From a virus, in the IMG/VR virus record IMGVR_UViG_3300035670_000167, positions 1 through 64,000 of that record: a stretch of DNA of 64,000 nt. One strand, written 5' to 3'. The notes beneath the pieces were generated by a model that saw only the letters and a list, made by a program, of their open reading frames with translations, was not told the DNA's origin and did not search any database. Made by a program: the position numbers and the translations under genes. Below are positions 6,650 through 15,571 of the stretch, one piece after another (the stretch's first letter is position 1; each line of letters begins with the position of its first letter).

Positions 6650-7996
6650 TTAAAAATATGTTATAGTATTATCGTCGTCATTTTTATTTTTTAAATTACT
6701 TAACTCAACACTTAATCTTTTTATTTCATTTATTTTATTATTTAATACTGAAAGTTCTTCGTTATTAAGATTATAATATTTTTTTACATCATCTATTACA
6801 GTTTCTACAGAATTATTTAATTTATTTAATGTTTCAGCTGTTTTAGGATCTAAATTAGCTATTTTAGCTTCATTCTCATCAATAAACCCATCATTATTTA
6901 TATCAGATTGATCAAATACTTGTTGAATTTCTTCTTCTTCAATTACCCCATCACCATCTAAATCTAAATTTATAGGTTCGGTATCTGGTTCTTCATAAAA
7001 GAATTTTCCTGTTTTAGGATCTACCATTACTGGAACACCTTCTTGTTTGGGTTTTTCATCTACAACAGGAGATGGGTTACCATATTTATCCCATTCTATA
7101 TTATCTTGAAAATCCATTAATGAAGCTTCTTCCCATTCCTTTATTTCATCTTCTAAATCATCATATGCTTCTACTACTTTTCTCATTCCATCTACATTTT
7201 CTTCTAATAAGATTTCTTTTTTAGGTTTAATTTGAGCAAAAGCAAAGTTAGCAGCAATTACTAAAGATATAGCTAGTGGGTCAAATACAAAAATAATAAC
7301 AAGTAAGAACCAGTTAATAATTTTATCCATTGGTTGACCAGTTAAACCTGAAAGGTATTTTAAGGGGCCTAATTCACTTTCTGTTGTAGATGATGTTTTA
7401 ACTTCTAAAATTTTAGTTTCTAAAGCAAATATAGAATCATTTACATTATCTAATTTAATAGTTAATTTTTCATCTGATTGATTAGCTTGTTCAATTTGGG
7501 AAATACTAGCTTTATTAGATCTAACTACTAAATTTCCTCTTCTATCAGTATATTGAGTTGTTGAACCTTTAGATAGTGAACCTTTTAATTCAGCTAAGGA
7601 TTGTTTTTCTTTTAAAATACCATCTCTAGTATTTTCATATAATCCTTTTTTAGTTTCTAATGATAAAATTTCTTGATCAATAACACTAGCTTTATTAGCA
7701 GTAGTTTGATAAGCTGATGATAAAAATCCATAAATACCAGCCGATGTTATTAATACTAATACACAAGCTGCTACTGTAAGATAAGTTCTAAGGATTTTAT
7801 TTAATTTGTTCCAATATTGATATAATAAAGAAGCAATTACTAATTTAGCAACTTCTAAAGAAGAAGCCATAATTAAAACAGCTAAACTAGCCCCAGCAAA
7901 TAACATGCTGAGACCAGTTACTGAATAGAATGCTGCTGATACACTTACCGATAGTGCTGATAGAGCTATAATTAGAGGTAGTAGATATTTTTTCAT
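6650..7996 (-). CDS. Multi-span membrane protein with coiled coil and paired EF-hands, 448 aa
   Basis: Hydrophobic segments lie at about residues 4-22, 28-58 and 72-95, with another at 228-256 (WFLLVIIFVFDPLAISLVI). A long charged helical region (100-200) separates the third and fourth. The cytoplasm-like C-terminal half holds two canonical 12-residue EF-hand loops, DLDGDGVIEEEE (345-356) and DINNDGFIDENE (365-376), with acidic or Asn ligands at 1, 3 and 5 and Glu at 12. The last 70 residues are again helical. No enzymatic motif is visible. EF-hands are uncommon in phage proteins and suggest calcium binding. A late-type element is only 3 bases before the ATG. The role is unknown; membrane remodelling, superinfection exclusion or a virion membrane contact are all possible. 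Confidence 0.8.
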   Translation of the reverse strand: MKKYLLPLIIALSALSVSVSAAFYSVTGLSMLFAGASLAVLIMASSLEVAKLVIASLLYQYWNKLNKILRTYLTVAACVLVLITSAGIYGFLSSAYQTTANKASVIDQEILSLETKKGLYENTRDGILKEKQSLAELKGSLSKGSTTQYTDRRGNLVVRSNKASISQIEQANQSDEKLTIKLDNVNDSIFALETKILEVKTSSTTESELGPLKYLSGLTGQPMDKIINWFLLVIIFVFDPLAISLVIAANFAFAQIKPKKEILLEENVDGMRKVVEAYDDLEDEIKEWEEASLMDFQDNIEWDKYGNPSPVVDEKPKQEGVPVMVDPKTGKFFYEEPDTEPINLDLDGDGVIEEEEIQQVFDQSDINNDGFIDENEAKIANLDPKTAETLNKLNNSVETVIDDVKKYYNLNNEELSVLNNKINEIKRLSVELSNLKNKNDDDNTITYF

Positions 7997-7999
7997 GAG

Positions 8000-8009
8000 T
8001 TATAAATAT
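8000..8009 (-). promoter_or_regulatory. AATATTTATAA late element, very close to ATG
   Basis: The coding strand reads ATATTTATAA, with 3 bases between it and the ATG at 7994-7996. If it is a promoter, the transcript would be leaderless or start inside the gene. This spacing is a test case for the promoter idea. Confidence 0.5.
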
Positions 8010-8010
8010 T

Positions 8011-9720
8011 TTAACCGTCGCAACTTAAACAGTCAGCTGTACGTGAACCTAAATCACCTTTAATTACTGAATCTGTTCGTAGATAATATAATGTTTTAAT
8101 TCCTAGTTTCCAACTTTCCATATGTACTTGATTAATCCATCTTGGAGAATCTGTTGGATCAAATGCTAAGTTTAAGGATTGAGTTTGATCAATATAACGT
8201 TGACGAACTGCGGCTTGTTGAACTAGTGCTAATTGATTTACTTCAGGAAATGTTAAGAATACTTCTTTTTCATCTTCTGTTAAAATATCACTAGGTAAAT
8301 TTTGAACTGAACCATTATCTGCTAAGATTTGATCCCATACTCTATTATTATTTTTACCTTTTGATTCAAGTAATTTTTCTAATTCAGGATTTTTAACAAT
8401 AAATGTTCCTTTAGCACCATTAAATACATAAACATTTGCTGGTTGGGGTTCAATACCTGCAGAACAAGCATTAATACGAGAATTTGATACTGTAGGAGCA
8501 ATAGCTAATAGGTGAGTATTTCTCATACCTGTATTTTTACACCAAAGTGGTTCTCCATATTCTACAGCTAATTTACGTGATGCGGCTTCTGCTTTAACTT
8601 TAATATCACTAAAGATTGTATGAGTCCAAGCTGTTGAGGCAATTGAGTTAAATGGCAAGTTTTTTTGTTGTAAAAATGTATGCCAACCCATTACACCTAA
8701 TCCAAGTGCACGACCTTTTTTAGCATGTCTATGTGAACGAATCATAGAATCTTTACCATTTGTTTTAACAATAAATTCTTCCATTACTCCGTCTAAGAAA
8801 TAAACTGCTGTTTCAACTACATCTGTATCTTTCCACTCATCATACTTAGCTAAATTAAGTGAACTTAAACAACAAATAAATGAATGTTCCTCATCAGTAT
8901 GTAATGTAATTTCAGTACAAATATTAGTCATACTAACATCAAGGTTATTCATTCTATATGCTAAAGGATTATCTTTATTAACATTATCCTTAAACATAAT
9001 ATATGGTTCTCCTGTCTCTACACGCGATTTAAGAATTTCTAACCACAGCGACATAGCTTCACTATCACGGTCATTTAAACGCTTCATAAACGCATCATCA
9101 ACAACTACACACTGGTGTAGATTAAGGCATTGTCTGTTAGGATCACCTTTAGGTCTACGAATTTGTAAAAATTCTTTAATATCAATATGATTAATATCTA
9201 GATTTACAGATGCGGCTCCCCTACGTACTGAACCTTGATTGGTTGCAATAATAGTTGAATCGTAAATTTTAGCCCAAGGAACTACTCCTTCAGATTTTCC
9301 GTTTCCGGTAATGTTTGATCCTCTACCTCTAATTCTTGAGAGGGAAATTCCAACTCCACCTCCGTAAGAGGTAAGTCGCATAAGTTCAGCGTTCGTAAGG
9401 CCAATACCTCTGATTGAATCTGGAGTATCGATGCCAAAGCAGCTGATCGGCAATCCGCGGTCTGTCCCTGTGTTTGAGAGTACAGGGCTAGCCAATCCAA
9501 TCCAGCCATTCCAAATGTATTTAAAAAATTTATTTTCTAAGTCAGGACGATTTAAACGCATCGCCACAGCGTGTGCTACTCTTCTGTAGGCTTTTTTAGG
9601 TGTTTCACCTGGTAAGAGATAACCTTTAGAAATAGTACTAAGAGCTACTTCATCAAAATATTCAGGGAAATCCTTACCACGTTCCCACTGTGTATAATTT
9701 ACTGCTAAATTGTTATCCAT
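8011..9720 (-). CDS. nrdA: Ribonucleoside-diphosphate reductase class I, alpha subunit
   Basis: Reduces ribonucleotides to deoxyribonucleotides for phage DNA synthesis, with NrdB encoded just upstream. Visible signatures are ISCFGIDTPDS (first active-site Cys), MTNICTEITLH (the N-x-C-x-E active-site loop), ICCLSSLNL (second redox Cys), LYYLRTDS (tyrosine pair of the radical path) and a C-terminal CLSCDG CxxC tail for reactivation. At 569 aa it is shorter than E. coli NrdA (about 760). The N-terminus starts close to the catalytic core, so the ATP-cone that mediates dATP inhibition appears to be absent. It follows nrdB by 6 bases and has no late-type element, consistent with early or middle expression. 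Confidence 0.97.
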   Translation of the reverse strand: MDNNLAVNYTQWERGKDFPEYFDEVALSTISKGYLLPGETPKKAYRRVAHAVAMRLNRPDLENKFFKYIWNGWIGLASPVLSNTGTDRGLPISCFGIDTPDSIRGIGLTNAELMRLTSYGGGVGISLSRIRGRGSNITGNGKSEGVVPWAKIYDSTIIATNQGSVRRGAASVNLDINHIDIKEFLQIRRPKGDPNRQCLNLHQCVVVDDAFMKRLNDRDSEAMSLWLEILKSRVETGEPYIMFKDNVNKDNPLAYRMNNLDVSMTNICTEITLHTDEEHSFICCLSSLNLAKYDEWKDTDVVETAVYFLDGVMEEFIVKTNGKDSMIRSHRHAKKGRALGLGVMGWHTFLQQKNLPFNSIASTAWTHTIFSDIKVKAEAASRKLAVEYGEPLWCKNTGMRNTHLLAIAPTVSNSRINACSAGIEPQPANVYVFNGAKGTFIVKNPELEKLLESKGKNNNRVWDQILADNGSVQNLPSDILTEDEKEVFLTFPEVNQLALVQQAAVRQRYIDQTQSLNLAFDPTDSPRWINQVHMESWKLGIKTLYYLRTDSVIKGDLGSRTADCLSCDG

Positions 9721-9726
9721 TTTTTA

Positions 9727-10704
9727 TTAAAATATTGATTCATCCCAAGTCAAATGACCTTTAGAATAGTTAGTTACACGATTTGCAAAGAAGTCTGTGT
9801 GTTGTTTTCCAGCTGAGAGGTGATCAAACCATTTCATTCTTTCAACTGCTGTCATATCTACATTTGAAATAATTGGTTTATATCCTAAATCACCTAATTT
9901 AGTATTTACTCTATTTTTGATAAAATGTTCTAAATCATATTTTGAGCAACCTTCCAAATCACCAAGTTCATAAACTTTATTAATAAAATCAAGTTCAAGT
10001 TTAAGAGAAAGTAATGCCGCTTCATTAATTGCTGCTTCTAATTCCTTAGTTTTAAGTTTAGGATTTTCTTGTACTAATGTTCTGAATAACCAGCATCCAG
10101 CTTCTGAATGGAGAGATTCATCACGAATAGACCACTCAACAATTTGACCAACACCCTTAAGTTTATTACGCATTTTAAAACTTAATAATACTGCAAATGA
10201 AGAGAACAAATTAACACCTTCTGTAAATGCTGAAAAAATTGCTAATGATTTAGCTACTTCGTGCCAATCTGTTTCACCTTGAAAACTATCTCTTGCATCC
10301 ATCAAATTCTGAATTTTAGCCATTGTAGCTTCATCTTCTAGGAATTCATCAAAATTATCAAGACCTAAAGTTTCGTTTAGTAATGAATAAGCTTCAGCAT
10401 GAATTGTTTCAAAAGCACCAAATGTAGTAGCCATCATTATAATTTCAGGTTTACGGAACCATTTAGTTACTAATCCTGACCAATAGTCATTTACTACTGT
10501 TTCTGTTTGAGCAAATCCTTTTAAAATAGACCCAATAATATTTTTCTCGGTTTTATTTAAATTTGAATTCCAGTCTGTTAAATCTGACATCATAGGTACT
10601 TCTGTGTGTAACCAATGTGCTTGTTGTTGTTTGAGCCAATAATCTGCTGCTTCTTGGTATTCAAACGGTTTATATATTAACCGAGGTTTTGTAATATTTG
10701 TCAT
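9727..10704 (-). CDS. nrdB: Ribonucleoside-diphosphate reductase class I, beta subunit
   Basis: 325 aa radical-generating subunit. Metal-ligand helices are seen at AFETIHAEAYSLL (Glu-x-x-His, with the radical Tyr candidate four residues on) and SIRDESLHSEAGC (Glu...His). An upstream helix, LKGFAQTETVVNDYW, is also typical. The C-terminus ends LTWDESIF, probably the tail that docks on NrdA. The gene lies 8 bases after the helicase gene and 6 bases before nrdA, forming one operon-like run from the SSB to NrdA. Confidence 0.96.
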   Translation of the reverse strand: MTNITKPRLIYKPFEYQEAADYWLKQQQAHWLHTEVPMMSDLTDWNSNLNKTEKNIIGSILKGFAQTETVVNDYWSGLVTKWFRKPEIIMMATTFGAFETIHAEAYSLLNETLGLDNFDEFLEDEATMAKIQNLMDARDSFQGETDWHEVAKSLAIFSAFTEGVNLFSSFAVLLSFKMRNKLKGVGQIVEWSIRDESLHSEAGCWLFRTLVQENPKLKTKELEAAINEAALLSLKLELDFINKVYELGDLEGCSKYDLEHFIKNRVNTKLGDLGYKPIISNVDMTAVERMKWFDHLSAGKQHTDFFANRVTNYSKGHLTWDESIF

Positions 10705-10712
10705 AGTTTTAA

Positions 10713-12086
10713 TTAAACGTTACTTAATTCAAAAAATTTGTTGCGTAATTCCTTTTTATCCATATAATCTACGGTATTAAAAGTTGGAGTAGTTGAATTG
10801 GATGTTGATTCTTCCTCATCATCCTCTACACGTTCAGAAACCTCAAAATGACCTGTGGAAGTATCAGCTTTTACATTAAAACTCATTCCATCCATACCAT
10901 ATCTATTTTTCATAATGTGAAATCTTCCTGTTCCATTAACTTTATCTTGACGTTTTCTTGATAAAGATATTGCAACATCAGTAACCATCATTTTATCATA
11001 TGATCCTGCTGCTTTATCTCCTTCAATAATATCGTCTTTTGCACCTGCACGGTTTACTTGAGAAACAGACCAAATAGGTAATTGTAATTCTCTAGCAAGG
11101 GCTTTAGTGCTAATATAAATATCATCTATTTCATCTTTACGCTCACGATTATTTTTCTTTGAACGAAGGAGATCTACATAGTCAATAATTACTAAATCAG
11201 GTTTAAAATCTTGATCAATACATTTTTTAATATGTGATTCTATTGTTGTAATTGATGCCTTTCCTGGTGAATATTCTTTAATAATTAATTGTCCTTGTAA
11301 TTCTGCAATTACTTCTTCTACATTAGTTCTATATTTCTTTTCTGTAATTCTATTTACTGGGATATTTGTAAAGAAAGAGTCATAACGGCGTCCAACATAA
11401 TCTTCTCCTAATTCAAGAGTGTAATGCAAAACATTATAACCCATTTTAACAGCATAACCACCTAATGCAACAAGAGTCCATGATTTACCACCACCTGGGT
11501 TTCCAAAAATTAAACCAAAATCGCCATTTCCTAATCCACCTTGTAATAGAGTATTAAAAGCATCCCAAGGACAAGGTACTACAGTTCTATGATCTTCTCT
11601 ATAACGAGATTCAACTTCTTTGTTATACTCATGACCTACATTTTTGTCTTGTCCCGATTTTAATGCGTTATCAATTAATGAACGAATAGTATCATAATCT
11701 CCGGCATTAAGGAAATTAACGCTGCTTAACAACGCTGTTTTTAATTGTTGGTTTTTACAAAAATTTGAAAATTCTTCTTCAATATATTTTAAATCTTCAT
11801 CGGATGCTTTATAAGCTTCACGAAGTTGTTCTTTAACTGCTACTTGAAGTACTTCATTATCAATTTTTTTCAATTCTACTTTCAACACATCCATTGAAGG
11901 ACAAGTATGGTATTTTTGATAATATTTTAGGATTTCTTTAATAACCCATTTGTGTGCTTGATTGTCAAAATATTCTTCACTAAGAACATCATGGATATTC
12001 AATAAGAATTCCTTATGTGTTAATAATGATGATAATACTTTAATCTGGAATCCAATCCCATATTGGGATAAATTGCTTAGTGTCAT
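10713..12086 (-). CDS. Replicative DNA helicase, DnaB/T4 gp41 type
   Basis: 457 aa hexameric helicase that unwinds the fork with the phage primase and polymerase. The N-terminal helical domain (about residues 1-150) is followed by the RecA-like ATPase. Walker A is GNPGGGKSW (about residue 195), Walker B is PDLVIIDYVDLL, then WSVSQVNRAG (motif H3 type), and a late ISLSRKRQDK/GRFHIMKNRYG segment holds the arginine-finger region. Length matches T4 gp41 (475 aa). It lies in the replication cluster between RNase H and NrdB with spacings of 5 and 8 bases. No separate primase was found in the window. Confidence 0.93.
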   Translation of the reverse strand: MTLSNLSQYGIGFQIKVLSSLLTHKEFLLNIHDVLSEEYFDNQAHKWVIKEILKYYQKYHTCPSMDVLKVELKKIDNEVLQVAVKEQLREAYKASDEDLKYIEEEFSNFCKNQQLKTALLSSVNFLNAGDYDTIRSLIDNALKSGQDKNVGHEYNKEVESRYREDHRTVVPCPWDAFNTLLQGGLGNGDFGLIFGNPGGGKSWTLVALGGYAVKMGYNVLHYTLELGEDYVGRRYDSFFTNIPVNRITEKKYRTNVEEVIAELQGQLIIKEYSPGKASITTIESHIKKCIDQDFKPDLVIIDYVDLLRSKKNNRERKDEIDDIYISTKALARELQLPIWSVSQVNRAGAKDDIIEGDKAAGSYDKMMVTDVAISLSRKRQDKVNGTGRFHIMKNRYGMDGMSFNVKADTSTGHFEVSERVEDDEEESTSNSTTPTFNTVDYMDKKELRNKFFELSNV

Positions 12087-12091
12087 ATAAC

Positions 12092-13132
12092 TTATTTATT
12101 AAAACTGTTTAATACTTTAAATGTGTCGTTAACCCAAAACTCAACGTTTTTGATTAAATGGCCCAAACCATCATCGTGGTAAAATCGTAAAAAGGCCTCA
12201 GTATTCAAAACTAAAGTATCATCTTCGGCAAATGCCTCTAAAAACTCTTTATCATTATCATCTAATAAAGGTTTCTTTAAATTCATGATTTTATAATTTT
12301 GCTCTAGTCTATCACGCTCAAAAGCGATACGAGCATATACCACGTGTTCTTTATGTTTTTGTTCAGAAATTTCGAATAATTCATCTAGTGTTAATACTCG
12401 TTCAGCCAACTCAGGAAATTTCTTCATTAAACCTTTTGCTCCCAACCCTTTTACTCCTGGGATTTTATCAGAATTATCTCCTAATAACATTTTATACAAA
12501 ATAAAATTATCGGCTAATACACCGAATTTTTCTTCAACGGTGGATTTGGTGTAATATTCCCGTTCTATCGGTCTATACACTATAACATCGTCATTAATTA
12601 ATTGTATAAAGTCTTTATCAGACGATACTATAAAACATTTAGAATTATATTTTTTAGGTAAAATATCACTATAATAAGCAATAATATCATCTGCCTCTGC
12701 TTTATCAATTGCAACTGTTTTAACAGGTAGACATTTTAGATAATGAGCGATACGTACAATCTGAGTGATTTTAGCATCATCTTCATCTTCTAAATCTTCA
12801 AATACTTCCCAATTTGTAATTCGAGCCAGGTTACGACCTGACTTGTACTCTGGGAGTAGGTTCTTCCTATTTGTGGAAGAACCCATTCCGTCGAATACTA
12901 CAAATACTGATGTTGGTTGGATTTGATTAATTAAGGATCCTAATGAACGCATAAAACCACCTAAACCTCCTACATGTACACCCTGAGAGTTTACAATGTT
13001 CATCATGGCAAAATTTCTAAAAAATAAATTTAAACCATCAATAAGGAGTACTCTATCGTATCTATTTGAGGAGGGTGTTTCCTGCTCCTCTACTAGATTG
13101 TCAAGGAGTTTAAGTAATTCGTTTCTTTTCAT
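12092..13132 (-). CDS. rnh: 5'-3' exonuclease / RNase H (T4 Rnh, FEN family)
   Basis: 346 aa from the ATG at 13130-13132 (MKRNELLKLLDNL); a longer frame to 13213 would lie inside the recombinase gene and is rejected. Family features are LLIDGLNLFFRNF (N-terminal metal Asp), FVVFDGMGSSTNRKNLLPEYK (second Asp and basic arch), IDKAEADDIIAYY, FIVSSDKDFIQLI (metal Asp pair) and LLGDNSDKIPGVKGLGAKG (helix-3-turn-helix DNA-binding element). It removes RNA primers and flaps from lagging strands. It sits between UvsX and the helicase, as expected for a replication module. Confidence 0.93.
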   Translation of the reverse strand: MKRNELLKLLDNLVEEQETPSSNRYDRVLLIDGLNLFFRNFAMMNIVNSQGVHVGGLGGFMRSLGSLINQIQPTSVFVVFDGMGSSTNRKNLLPEYKSGRNLARITNWEVFEDLEDEDDAKITQIVRIAHYLKCLPVKTVAIDKAEADDIIAYYSDILPKKYNSKCFIVSSDKDFIQLINDDVIVYRPIEREYYTKSTVEEKFGVLADNFILYKMLLGDNSDKIPGVKGLGAKGLMKKFPELAERVLTLDELFEISEQKHKEHVVYARIAFERDRLEQNYKIMNLKKPLLDDNDKEFLEAFAEDDTLVLNTEAFLRFYHDDGLGHLIKNVEFWVNDTFKVLNSFNK

Positions 13133-13133
13133 A

Positions 13134-14216
13134 TTAATCCGGTTCTTGTGTGAAGATATTTTCAGGTTCAAAATTGTCTTGTTCCTCAAAAATGTCGAAA
13201 TCCATACCTCCAAGTACTTTCATCCATTCAGATGCATGTGCATCTTTGTATGCTTTAAGTTCCTTATCAGTATCGTTAATGAATCCGTGTGGAGTCATAA
13301 TAATTTTTCCTCTTGATTGTACACCATTAATGTGGTTTTTATCAATTTGGATGTTTGTACGTTTAGCAAATTCAACTTGCTTACCATCTTTAATCGCTTT
13401 GATTTTAGATGTACCTGCATTTGAAATGTTACCAAATGTTACTACGAATGTAGCATCAAACCACATTGCAAATCCACCTTTGTTCATCAACTTTGGTTGA
13501 CCCATTGGTACCTCTGCTTTTGCAGTCCATACTTTATTAACACATACTAATGTATTAGTGTATGGTGATGATTCTTTACGTGATAACGTCATTTTCTGGT
13601 TAACATTGTTACCAAATTGGGTTGACATTGCTCCAGCATTCCATTCATTATTATTTTTATTTGATTTTACAGACATTTCACAAGGAATTGATCCAATTGA
13701 ATCCCATAGGAACAATAGATCATAAGGTAAATTACCTTTTTTCTGTTCATCTAATAAATCTAAAACAAATGCTGCTACGTCTTCAATAGTATGTAATGTT
13801 TCACGGTCAACATAGATAAAGTTACCTTCGTAATTTAATACTTCACCTGTTTCTTCGTCTACAATTTCATCTACATGAAGACCCATTTGAACAGCATGTT
13901 CCCAATTCCATTTCATCTCAGTTACAATAAACACAGGTAAAACTCTCATTTTCTGAGCTGAAACCGCTGCTTCAATCATAGCGGTTGTTTTACCTGTATC
14001 ACTGTGTCCGCGAAGAAGTACAATGTGGCCCATTGGAATACCTGGTACTGAGGTTACATCCTGGAATGCAGGGCTCAGTGGGATCCATTTTTGCTCTTTA
14101 AACTTTACGTTTGAATTAAGCATTTTCTTTTCCTTAAACTTAGTTAAATCAAATTTAGATTTAAGTTCAGAGGAGAGAGCAGCCGTTAGCGATTCGCTTT
14201 TTTTACCTCTTGCCAT
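13134..14216 (-). CDS. uvsX: UvsX/RecA-like recombinase
   Basis: 360 aa strand-exchange ATPase. Walker A is LLRGHSDTGKTTAM (about residues 66-79). Walker B is LPYDLLFLWDSIGSIP, followed by a Gln-containing loop region (MSTQFGNNVNQK). The C-terminus is acidic (FEEQDNFEPENIF). The N-terminus is short and basic. UvsX loads with SSB and drives recombination-dependent replication; the gp32-like SSB lies directly upstream (11-base gap). No UvsY was recognised nearby. Confidence 0.94.
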   Translation of the reverse strand: MARGKKSESLTAALSSELKSKFDLTKFKEKKMLNSNVKFKEQKWIPLSPAFQDVTSVPGIPMGHIVLLRGHSDTGKTTAMIEAAVSAQKMRVLPVFIVTEMKWNWEHAVQMGLHVDEIVDEETGEVLNYEGNFIYVDRETLHTIEDVAAFVLDLLDEQKKGNLPYDLLFLWDSIGSIPCEMSVKSNKNNNEWNAGAMSTQFGNNVNQKMTLSRKESSPYTNTLVCVNKVWTAKAEVPMGQPKLMNKGGFAMWFDATFVVTFGNISNAGTSKIKAIKDGKQVEFAKRTNIQIDKNHINGVQSRGKIIMTPHGFINDTDKELKAYKDAHASEWMKVLGGMDFDIFEEQDNFEPENIFTQEPD

Positions 14217-14227
14217 GTGTGTTTAGA

Positions 14228-15055
14228 TTAAAATGGTAAATCGTCGTCTTCTTCAAATAAAGCATCAAATTTATCTGCTTTACTTGCTTGTTCTTTTACC
14301 GGGGTTTTGATTGAATAAGCTTTAGAAGGTTTTTCAACAACAACTTCTTCTTTTTCATCATCAATAATAGCACCTTCTTCATACTCATCTTCAGGAGTCA
14401 ACCATTCTTGAAGTGCTTGCTTCATTTCATCATATGAGTATTTTTTAAATACTTCCATAGGGTTAGGTTGATTGTCCAACAATGCTTCGATAGTTGCTTT
14501 GTCTTCAGCCAATAAAGTTTCTTTAACTTTAGGCATAATAGTTGTTTTGTTGTAGTTTGTACCTGTTACTTCAGGACCTACAGTAGTCAATGTAATATCA
14601 CGACCATTCATTACGTCTGTGAAATCACCTACATCCTCGTTATCTGCAAGATTCAAGAAATCCATATACAATTCCTTACCAAATTGCCACAACTTAACAC
14701 CTTCAGATTCTTCGCCACGTACAAGTACAGGAACAAAAATACGCATTTTAGGATCAAGTTTTTTAGCTAAACGCCAGTTTTCCTTGTCGCTAGTAGTACG
14801 CAATTGTTTTGCAAATTCTACGATTGGATCTTTTTCACCAAAGTTAATTGGAGACACCATAGTGTTTTTTCCAATACCATAATGGAAATACATTTCGGTG
14901 AATGGGTTTTTCTTGTTGTACTTGGAAGGTACTACACGGACTATTTGTTTACCTACTGAGGGTTTCCAAAAGACAGATTTTTTTTCTCCGCCGCCTTTAC
15001 CGGATTGTTTTGACTGCATTGCAGACAGTCGGTTTCTCATTTCATTTAAATCCAT
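14228..15055 (-). CDS. gp32-like single-stranded DNA-binding protein
   Basis: 275 aa. The basic N-terminus (MDLNEMRNRLSAMQSKQSGKGG) resembles the gp32 self-association region. The OB-fold core (about residues 25-190) contains FWKPSVGKQIVRVVPSKYNKKNPF and the GIGKN/FGEKDPI segments found in T4-like phage SSBs. A long acidic linker ends in EEDDDLPF, the partner-binding tip. It coats single-stranded DNA during replication and recombination. The 57-base leader carries TTATATTTATG, which is close to the late element but also to the Bacteroidetes -7 box. It leads the replication run 15.1 to 8.0 kb. Confidence 0.9.
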   Translation of the reverse strand: MDLNEMRNRLSAMQSKQSGKGGGEKKSVFWKPSVGKQIVRVVPSKYNKKNPFTEMYFHYGIGKNTMVSPINFGEKDPIVEFAKQLRTTSDKENWRLAKKLDPKMRIFVPVLVRGEESEGVKLWQFGKELYMDFLNLADNEDVGDFTDVMNGRDITLTTVGPEVTGTNYNKTTIMPKVKETLLAEDKATIEALLDNQPNPMEVFKKYSYDEMKQALQEWLTPEDEYEEGAIIDDEKEEVVVEKPSKAYSIKTPVKEQASKADKFDALFEEDDDLPF

Positions 15056-15112
15056 AACTAATCAATTAATGTTTGTAACATAAATATAATAACCATTTTA
15101 CCGATTACCAAA

Positions 15113-15571
15113 TTAAAGTTCAATAATCTTGTAAACTTTTGTATTAAGTTGTTTAAGGTCCCCATTCTGGGTTAGGAGAATACAATTTTGATAGTGTTGC
15201 CAGTTAACTTTATAGTTAGTATCAACTACTCCACCATTTAATTTTTTAATTAAATCGTTTAGGGCATTAATTGTATATAGGGTATTTGTTTCTTTCTTGC
15301 GATGTACTAGAATCGTATTTAAAGGAATGTTACTTACATTAGCTTGTTCAACATTATATGTAATAACATATTCACCTGTGCTTTTGACAAATAAAACAAA
15401 CATTTTATTGTACATAATTGAATATGCTTTCGATATACTCGTAACCATATCTTCAAGCACATCCTCATCCACGAACGTACAAAATAACTTGTTGTTCAAA
15501 TCTTTAGTATTTAGTTGGGTTTTCTCCCAATAAATATTATAATGTGTGTCAAAAGTCATAACTGCGTCCAT
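15113..15571 (-). CDS. Hypothetical protein, 152 aa
   Basis: Not recognised. It lies between the polymerase-like gene, whose last 23 bases overlap its start, and the SSB. It is a soluble mixed alpha/beta protein (MFVLFVKSTGEYVITYNVEQ; TLYTINALNDLIKKLNGG). An in-frame ATG at 15559 is an alternative start. Its position suggests a replication or recombination accessory role, but nothing in the sequence proves it. Confidence 0.75.
   Translation of the reverse strand: MDAVMTFDTHYNIYWEKTQLNTKDLNNKLFCTFVDEDVLEDMVTSISKAYSIMYNKMFVLFVKSTGEYVITYNVEQANVSNIPLNTILVHRKKETNTLYTINALNDLIKKLNGGVVDTNYKVNWQHYQNCILLTQNGDLKQLNTKVYKIIEL

Noticed and set aside
12092-13213. Upstream-extended start for the RNase H gene
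   Set aside because: The extra 27 residues are encoded inside the UvsX gene; the ATG at 13130-13132 immediately follows the UvsX stop.
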